Origin: Ectocarpus siliculosus
Taxonomy: Eukaryota; Sar; Phaeophyceae; Ectocarpales; Ectocarpaceae
Reading direction: 5' to 3'
Length of the DNA stretch: 19,795 nt
Assembly: GCA_000310025.1 (NCBI GenBank)
Contig: FN648541.1
Location: forward strand, 147,277 to 167,071
Shown piece after piece: positions 1 to 8,238 of the stretch. Position 1 is the stretch's first letter. Every line of letters begins with the position of its first letter. Both the position numbers and the translations under genes were made by a program. The notes beneath the pieces were generated by a model. That model did no database searches, had not been told where the DNA came from, and worked only from the letters and a program-made list of their open reading frames with translations.

Positions 1-175
1 TCCAAAAGCTAAAAAAAAATGCACAAAAAGAGAAACGACCCCCCCCCCAAAAAAAAAAAAAGTTGAAAACTCTGGGTAAGGTTTGCCCCTAAGGGGGGGG
101 CCCCCAGAATCCCCCCCCCCCCTTAAAAATTTTAAAACGGGGGCCCCCCCCCCCCCCCCCCCCCCAAGAAGTACG
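1..175. other. Poor-quality contig end
   Basis: Long runs of A, C and G with very little other sequence, unlike the rest of the window. This is typical of unreliable base calls at the end of a read. The 3' UTR and poly(A) site of the CID-cyclin gene would lie here and cannot be read. Confidence 0.8.
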
Positions 176-203
176 AGGGAGGCAAGACAGCAGCCGCCAA
201 ACA

Positions 204-2208
204 TCATCGTGGCCACACGCCCTCCGAGGCGTCGTCTCCCGGAGTAACCCCTACCCCGTCATCCCACTCCTGATCTGCTGGCCCCGCGGGGCCGTGTGCA
301 AACACGGGCTGCTGCTGATGGTGGTGGTGGGGCAGGAGTTCCTCCGCTTCCGCGTACTCCGACGGCGACTGTCTCTCCCCCCGACCGCCGCTGCCGCGCC
401 CCCCCCCTCCTACAGCAACCTCCCCCAGCGCCTCCTCGCCACTGCCGCCTTCCCACGCACGATCGCCCAGCGCTTGATGCCCTGGTGCTCCTTGGTGTTG
501 GTGCTGCTGCTGCCACCCCCCGAGAATGTCGTCAGCCACCACCCCCATCCCCTCGCTGGCTGGCGGTCGCTCCGCGTAGGTCTCTTCCGCCGCCGCCGCC
601 GCCGGCGCACCCCCCTCGGGGTAATTCCTATCGTGCCCCACCGAATCGCCGTCTTCCTCGCCGTGCGAAACACCCCCAGAGGGGAGCTCTAGCTGAACCG
701 GCTGTTGATGGTCGTACCGCATCACTTCGACGGGGTGTTGCTGCTGGTGCCGGTGATCGTCGTAGGGGCCGTTCCTTCTCTCGGCTTGTGCGACCGCCAA
801 GGGAACCCCGCTCCCGGTCAGCCCCCCGCCGTCACCGCTGGCGTAGCCCTCCTGTTGCTCGCCGTACGGCTGCTGCCCCTCCGCTTCGTGGTACGGCTCG
901 ACCACACCCCCGACGGCGTCGTTGTCTTCGGCCGCGGGGTAGCCCATGTCCTCGCCCTTGTAGTGCTGCTGGGGAGGCTCGATCACGAGGCCGCCACCGC
1001 TCTCTGCGCCGCTGCTGCCGCCGCCGCCGCCGCCCTCCACCGCAGGCTCCCCCGTGACTACGATGTCCGGCGGGAAGACGCTGTTGTTGCCGGCATGGTG
1101 GTGGTTGTGGGGGTGGCGTCCGAGCAGAACGACCGGGGGCTGGTTAGGTGGCGGCGGCCCTCGCCCTCCGTGAGGAATGCGCTGCTGTGGCGGCGGGCGT
1201 TGTTGTTGTTGTTGCTGCTGCTGCTGCTGCTGAGAGATTTCCACCATTCGAGGGCCGGGCGGGGACGGAGATGCGGAAGGGTGTCCGTGGTGCAGAACCT
1301 CACCACCACCACCACCACCACCACCACCGGTGGGAAAGCCGACCACCTGTTGCTGCTGCTGTTGCTGCTGCTGCAGAAGCACTTGGTGAGGTGGTCGTGG
1401 TGACTGCTGGTGCTGCTGGTGATGAGGCGGCGGTAGCGTAACCTGGTGGTGTAGCGGTGGCGGCGGGGAGGACCGCTGCTGGTGCTGGTGCTGCGGCGGT
1501 GGTTGCTGCTGCTGCTGCTGCTGGATAGCCACGCCGTTCGGCAGCCCGAGCCGCCCTCCCGGGCCATGGTGCTGTGCATTCACACCGGGGTGCAGGCGGG
1601 GAGACCCGGCCTGCGGGTGATGAGGCTGTTGCTGCTGCTGGTGGATGACGATACCTGGGCCCGTCCCCGCCGGGAGCATGTGACCGTGCTGACCATGCGC
1701 CACCGGTCCCGCGTGGAGTGGCGGCGCGTCCAAGCTAGGACCCCCCATTCGCGGCCCGGGTGGTTGTTGTTGTTGTTGTTGTGGTTGCTGGAGATGGGGC
1801 TGAAAAGCGGCGGCAGGTTGCGGGAGCCGTGGCGGGTTGTTGACCTGTCCTTGCTGCTGCTGCTGCTGCTGCTGCTGGGGGGGCGGGTGGAGATGGACAG
1901 GAGGAGGGTGATGGGGACGGGGGTGCATCGGCGGGGCCGCACTAGCACTCGTTACGGCCGGCAGTACCCCGACGCCACCGACAGCAACCACGCCTTTGCC
2001 GTCAGCGGTGACGGCAGCGGCTGCGGCATCACCGGGCTTACCACCGGGAGTGGTCACCGCCTGGTCAGTACCGTCAGGGGGCTTCTTCTGTCGGCGCTGC
2101 CGCGCCAGCTCGTCACGCAAACCCTGCTGGAGCTGCTGCTGTGCTGCTTCCTGACCGGTAAGCCGCGGTGACTCGCGCTGCTCAACCTGATCCTGTTGCT
2201 CCGGCCGC

Positions 2209-2244
<36 letters not shown>

Positions 2245-2870
2245 GCAGCAGCTTTGCTTTCCTCTGGTTCAGGCTCGGGCTCCGGGCTGCTTTCGTCCAT
2301 ATCCATGTCAACCGCGGCATCTTCCTCCTCCTCCTGCTCCTCCTTCTTCTCCTTCGCTGCCGCCGCCGCCGCCGCCGCCCCGCCGCCCTCCGTCTTGACT
2401 ACCGTAGCAGCGGCTGCGGCCGTTGTTGCGGCAGCCGGCACGGGCAGCACTACCACGGCTGCTGCCGCTCCTGACGACGACGACGACGACCCGGCTACAG
2501 TAGCCGTAGCGACAGCGGCAGCGGCGCCGTCTCCCCCCGTCGCGCCTGCGCCGCCGCGGGCCTCCTTCTTCCGCCGCGACGACGACGAGGAGGAAGAAGA
2601 AGACGAAGCCCCCGAGGCCTTCTGCCGCCCGCCGCTACCGCCGCCGCCGGCCTGGACTTTGCTCGAACGCCTGCCGCTGCGGGAGCGCTCGGGGGTCTTG
2701 GCGGCATGCGGGCTCTTCTTGGCACTTCCGCTTCCGCCGCCCACCCCTCCCCCTGCCCTCCCCACCGCCGACGAAGAAGAAGAAGCCCTCGACTGCTGGG
2801 AACCGGGCATGCCGTAGCGCGAGTTGCTGGCGGTCTGCTCCGACCCCCGAGGTATCATGAACGTCTGGCA
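204..2870 (-). other. C-terminal low-complexity tail (about 890 aa) of the CID-cyclin protein
   Basis: One uninterrupted reading frame within exon 8. In order it contains a Ser-rich/basic part (about 2870-2540), Ala and Ser runs, an acidic stretch (EEQEEEED, then DMDMDESSPEPEPEPEES), a 14-residue Ala run near 2245-2204, a helical Gln-rich piece ending in the basic cluster RQRRQKKPP, many Gln runs of 5-11 alternating with Pro- and His-rich segments, and a Gly/Glu/His-rich end. Human cyclin T1 also has a His-rich low-complexity tail, known to support condensation and CTD interaction; similarity in composition is not proof of homology. Other-frame and opposite-strand ORFs here are by-products of the triplet repeats. 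The last codons lie close to the poor contig end, so the exact C-terminus is less certain. Confidence 0.75.
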
Positions 2871-5800
2871 CGGCGCTATCTCTCCGAGGTCCCGCGCGCA
2901 CTGCACGAGGCGGTCCGTGAACGGAAGCAGGCCCGGCTTGCTGGCTCCGAACAGCATCGGCCAGGTCTCCAGGGCGCTCGTGCGCACGTCTCCGAGGGGG
3001 TCGTCGGTTGGCACAGGGCCCTACGTGTAAAGATAGGCAGATAGTCATACGTTGAACGCAAACGACGAGGCAAACAGGGTAGATTTTGGCGGAGGAGAAG
3101 GACACGAGGGAGCGCAAAGAAACGAGGGAATCTGTGTGTGATCGAGCAGGGCGTATTCGACGAGTCTTGTCAGCGAAAGCGTCGAAGCGGGGAGCAAATC
3201 GCGCGATGGTCTAGCGGACAGGTCAAAGAGCGCCGAGGCCGGCAGTTCTGGGGGGAGGGTGGAGCCGTAAACGGCCAAGAGGTAGGTAGGTCCATGACAA
3301 CACAAAACGCGGCGCGAGCCGGCCGAGCTTTGCCTATCTCTCTGTCTGCGTACCGATGCGTACGCGTTACGCTGCATGCATCGCAGATCCTGCCCGAAGG
3401 CACCACGGAAACATCACCCAACACAAATAAAACAACGCCGCGCTCTCGCCCACCCCAACCGAGATTCCAATCCCGCCCTTTCAAGGGACACACAAAATAT
3501 AACAGTATAACACTGAAACCTCTCCCCCTCCTTCTATGTGTACACCGATTGCTGTCAAGAAGGGACAGCAGCAGTGTGGGCCTGTTCGAGAAGAGAACCG
3601 GTAATCCCGCAGATCGGGTTTGGTTGGCTACATCACACTTTCGCCGATCACCGCTGAACTATACTACCGAACTCTCGTGTGGAGACAGATGGGATATGCC
3701 TAGTTTCAAACGGAGAAAGAAAGAAGACGAAAATAGCGTAGAAAAATGAACAGAGAGAGAGAAAAAAAAGTCAAGACACAAAAAAGAAAACAAACAGCAG
3801 CGCCAAGCAACCAAACATACAAGTACACACATGAGAACAAATAACAAAGAGCGTAAAACAGGAGGGAGAAGCGACAAACATGCAATAATAAAAAAAAACA
3901 CTCACCAGGAGGGCAAACTGCACCGCAGCGCAGAGGCACGATAGCGGATCCTCCTCCAAACAAAGCGTCGAGTCCGTGTACACTCGAGAGCACAGCACCT
4001 GGTATGCAAGGTCGCCAACCTATCGTATCGCCGAACCAATGCAGCAGCAACAGCACGAAAAAGGGCATGGAGAAGAAGAAAGGAAGAGCCCACCGCCACC
4101 AACGTCAGAGACTCGAGGAAAAAGAGCCGGTCGCTATCGACAAGTTACAACAACACGACAGACGAGAATGCTAGCATACGAGACTGCTGTTCTTCTGAAC
4201 AAGTTGATACAATACTAGGAACACTGTTGTCAAACAAACCGACGAAGAATGAAAGACATAGTACGCGCGCAGACCGTGACCACCGGAATCGACCGCGTCA
4301 AGCGGTAGATCAATACGGACAGAGAGAAAGGTACGATAGGCACAGAGAGATCGGAACGGTTATTACTGTCAAGACAAGAACAACAAGGACCGACCCACAC
4401 GCACCCCTACCTGCAAAGGCGCGCCCGTCAGCACCAGGAACGCTGAGATTTGTTCCGTGGGGTGCACCACCTCGAGATCGAACCCGCGCGACAGAAGCAG
4501 CTTGTACTCATAGTTCACCACCTGCACAAGATCGTCGTCGTCAATTTTGTTAGGCCGGGGGGGGGAGGAAGCGGAGACGTGGGGTCGCTGTCCGTGCTAG
4601 GTGTTGCTGGTCAATGCTGTCACTGCTGCTGTTGGTTGTCGTTACGTTCTCTGCTTCGCCCTCCGAGGCCTGTGATGCTCTCTTGCACACAACTTCGACA
4701 CCACTCACCACAAGCCTTCAGCACATACCCTTCGACTGTGGTTATATATCTCAAACGGGTTGTAGTCTCTCTGTGTTTCATGAAGATTTTCTAAAAAATA
4801 ATGGAAAAACAAGAAAGCAGCAGCTGCAAACCGCACGGCGGCAAAGCCATCGCCCCGAACGAACGGACGGACCTCTTTGGAGGTCGGGCGCTGTCCGAGC
4901 GGGAAGATCCCCTCCAGCGGGGGCAGGATCGGCTCCAGCTGCCTCATCTGATGCAACATCACTTCCAGCTTCGCGTTGCAGTCCTCGGCCTTCGTCGCCG
5001 CCAGGAGGCAGGCGAGGCACACCGCGGGGAGCTTCGGCGGCGAGAACTTGAACGACGAGACCAAGCCGCACCACTGGTAGTGGTGGAAGAGGTGAAACGC
5101 GGTCAGCATCACCCTCCCCGGGAACCTGTGTTCGGTTGGTACGACAGATGTGGGGGGGGGGGGGGGTTACTCATGGAAACGCATGCCGTAGACCGTAGAC
5201 CTCGCATGCCGGGACGGAGCGACATGCCGGGTTCTCGCCGGCCCAGGCTACGTTCCACAAAGATGAAAACGGGGGGAGGAAGGGGCTCCGCTCACTGGCA
5301 GCGAGCGGTGTGGTCGTCGCGGACAAGCTTTGGAGGCGAACAATAATAATAAAAAAAATGGTGTAAGAAATGCTTCTGTGTGGGGGGTGGGGGCGGAGAG
5401 GCCGTGGCGGCGGCGAACGACGCCGTCGATACCTCTTGTTCCGTCCCGGCCACAAACCGCCTCCACTTGCAAACGCTGGAAACGCTGGAAACGCTTGCTC
5501 GCTTGAAATGTAAAAACGCAGTCAAGTTTCGCTAGGGACGTTGGCGGTGTGGTTTTCGAGAGACTCAACAATGGTGAGCACAGGGGCATCGTTGTAGTTC
5601 GAGCTGCTCGTTTTCGCGAGACATTCACGGTTCTTGAGGACGCCCGGTAACACGCGGCCGTCGAGCCCCACTCGCGTGGCCAGCCACCAAGCAATGCTCG
5701 ACTCGACGCCAGCGCCTCGCCCCTGGGAACAGCCAGGTGTGGTCACACACACCAGTGCCCCCATTACTGTTCAAACGCCTACCCACACTTACCACAAACA

Positions 5801-7800
5801 TCAGACGCAACCTCCTACCCCGAAGCTTGACCATTCTCTGCACAAAACCTGATCCTATTCGGGTGGCGACTCGAGGAAAAAAAAAACACTGTCACCCCCC
5901 AACATTTGAGGCCATCATCAACGCTTACCTCATAGCCTTCCCTATTCGACGAATCAGCCCGCACCCGTCCAGCGTCAACGACAACGCCTTCCGCTGAAGC
6001 TCTTGAGGGCTCTCGCCCGCAGCCGTGGCGGCCCCTGCCCCATCACCGTCCGCGCGGTTTCCCTCCGGCGAAGGCGTTACGGTGTTAGTCCCTCCTCCTG
6101 CCCCCCCCGCCCCCTCAGCGGCGGCGGCGGCATCCGCCTGGACTGCTTTTGTCAACGCCGACATCTCCGCCACGGCCGCCTCTAGCTCCCCCACGGTTGG
6201 CGGGGCAAGCTCTACGTCACCGGGTTGAGGCGTGCCGCCACCGCCGCCACCGCCGCCGCCACCGCTGGGGATCGGCGAGTAGCCGGCGCGGGCGGTGTCA
6301 TCGACCGGGTGGAACGCCGACGACTCGCGGTCCTGCTCTACCCACGGGCCGGCGGCGGCGGCGGCGGCGGCGGCGACAACGGCGCCGTTGTTGACGCTAC
6401 TGCTGCCACCGCCCCCGCCGTCGACGCGACCTCTCTTGATAGCGTTACCGCTACCATTTTCGGGCGCGGCAGCCGCGGCGGCGGTTGCCGCCACCGACGA
6501 AGTGCGCTGACGCTTCCCTCCACCCCCCGCCCCCCGACCGCTGCTGCCGTCGGCACCGCCGCCGACGCCGCCGCTACTTTGTCGTCTCCTGCGGCCCCCG
6601 GAATCTGCAGCAGGGGCGGCGGCGGGGGACAAGGCTGGAGGGGAGACCCTCTTGACGATGTTTCTTCCGGGAAGAAGCCCTTCCACGAAGTCTTTCTTGA
6701 ACCAACCGGAGGTTACCCATGTCTTCAACACCTTTCAGTACGGGCAACGGGGAAGGAAGGTCTGTTCGCAAGTGATCCCGCGTGAGTTGTTCGCGGCTGG
6801 GCGAGCGATGGGTGGCTGGCTGCACAACCAGCACCGCAACATACATTGTTAAAGGTGTATATGCCGATCGCTACAAGAAAGAATCGACCCTGCCGTTACC
6901 GAACACGGGGGGGGGGAAGCCTTTTCGACGAAACCCTCAAAAGAGAGCAGGTTACACATTTTCGGAAGTTACCATACCCGCGGGCCCACGGAGACAAGAA
7001 CGGAAACTCGGCTGGTCTGCCCAGGGCACCTTGGGGACTTTCTGCTACTCACACTCTGCGGCACAAGCAGTAGAGTCCTACAAGGGAATACGCACGGCCT
7101 TACGGCAAGCAGTAGAGTCTTACAACGGAATAAAACACGCGCGGTCAAAATCTACCACAAGGAAGGAAGCACCCGCGGCAGACAGACAGACAGTGGCAAC
7201 CAGAGCCACATGACACCCACCGACTTGATGATCTTCGCCTTGTCGACCTCGCTCTTCTGCTTGCGTACCGTCCACGGCACGAGGGCTCTGACCGCTTCCG
7301 TCCAGGCCTCATAGTCGAAGTCCATGTCCAGGTTCTTGCTGGTCTGCCGGAACAGCTCGTGGGTCGCGTAGAGGAGGCTCAGCCGCCTTTCCGCGGACTC
7401 CTTTGCCGTGGTTGCCTGTTTTGTTCGTGTGTGTTTTTTAGCTCCTGTACCGTGCTAACCGGCTGCGAACAATGACAATATTTTCGTTTCCATGTCGGTT
7501 TCTTTTCGCTGCACTGCTTTATACTCCGGTATTCATCATGAAAACACGGCTGTGACACATTACCGAGATTCGGCCCTCTACCGGTCGGCGTAGAACAGCT
7601 TCTACACAACAGCGGACTGCGACCTTGCCGATTGTGGGCGAAGGACGTAGGGGGGGGGTAAGGACATCGAGAACAGCCAAGAGGAATGGGCGGATCACCA
7701 TGTCTCGGGTCGTCGGTCCATTCGAGAGGCAAGGCGTAACCAGCAGCAAGTACAACAACGTTCTCTTGTTTCCGCGATGAGAGAGAAGAACAGGGAGTCG

Positions 7801-7843
<43 letters not shown>

Positions 7844-8203
7844 TACCTATGGAATTACAGTCCGGAACGGCATGAGATTAATCCATTCCCCAATCACCGA
7901 TGATGCAATCCAAAAAGCTCGCATGCCTGCATTGCCCGGCTGCACCACCACACCGCTCCCAAGCGCGGGGACAGCAGCATCAGCAGCGTAAGAGATACAA
8001 AAGATACGCAAAACAGCAGCGCAGCAGGCTTGGTCTCTTGTACACTCACCACCTTCACCGCGAAGGCGGCCGTGGCGGCTGCCTCGGGCCCCGGGTTCTT
8101 TAGTATCCACTGGTAGAGCTTACCCACGGAGGACGGCCGCTCCTTGACGTTGATCTCCTGCAGAACGTTCTCCACCTGTTCGCTCTGTCGGCGCCCCCGC
8201 CAC

Positions 8204-8238
<35 letters not shown>

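Larger units (their letters stand above)
2871..6005 (-). other. Two-repeat cyclin domain, T/K-like (end of exon 4, exons 5-7, start of exon 8)
   Basis: The N-terminal helix DGCGLIRRIGKAMR ends exon 4 and continues across the AG|G codon into FPGRVMLTAFHLFHHY (exon 5). Then comes LAATKAEDCNAKLEV, matching the 'laaKvEE.pkkLe' helix of cyclins T and K, and in exon 6 YEYKLLLSRGFDLEVVHP, matching 'E..iLqtLgFdL.v.HP'. The conserved cyclin-box Lys (in TKAED) and Glu (in NYEYK), which contact the partner kinase in known complexes, are both present. Exon 7 encodes the second repeat, with YTDSTLCLEEDPLSCLCAA matching the 'nDs..Ttlclqy.P..iA.a.i' helix. The fold closes in exon 8 with LLPFTDRLVQCARDL. I favour T/K over H, C or L because of the HP motif and the AED-x-KLE stretch, but the subclass is not certain. 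Exons 6 and 7 are 37 and 38 codons with clean phase 0 boundaries. Confidence 0.82.
6657..8184 (-). other. CID (RPR) domain encoded by exons 2, 3 and the start of 4
   Basis: The spliced product has the helical order of a CTD-interaction domain. Exon 2 (8184-8050) encodes SSVGKLYQWILKNPGPEAA, the N-terminal helices. Exon 3 (7415-7221) encodes RRLSLLYATHELFRQTSKN, the hallmark helix usually written L-x-Y-L-x-N/D-D-V/I-x-x-N. Exon 4 begins by completing SVLKTWVTSGWFKKDFVEGL, the last two helices (the 'll.iWeer..f...fi..L' pattern of RPRD1, PCF11, SR140 and CHERP). The spacing resembles RPRD1-type CIDs. At the CTD-contact position in helix 4, the common Asn-Asp is His-Glu here, so the acidic character is kept but the usual Asp is not. 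The junctions 8050/7415 and 7221/6731 are both phase 0. Fold assignment is by pattern reading, not by a profile search. Confidence 0.8.

Noticed and set aside
294-2817. Several long plus-strand and alternate-frame ORFs opposite the tail exon, including Leu-, Val- and Ala-rich ones
   Set aside because: They are other-frame readings of the GC-rich triplet repeats. Only the minus frame stays open for the full 2.8 kb and connects in phase to the cyclin exons.
4778-5125. Reading exon 5 as the first exon of a stand-alone cyclin starting at its internal ATG
   Set aside because: The CAG acceptor at 5126 and the AG|G codon shared with exon 4 restore the missing first cyclin helix, so a start at the internal ATG would truncate the fold.
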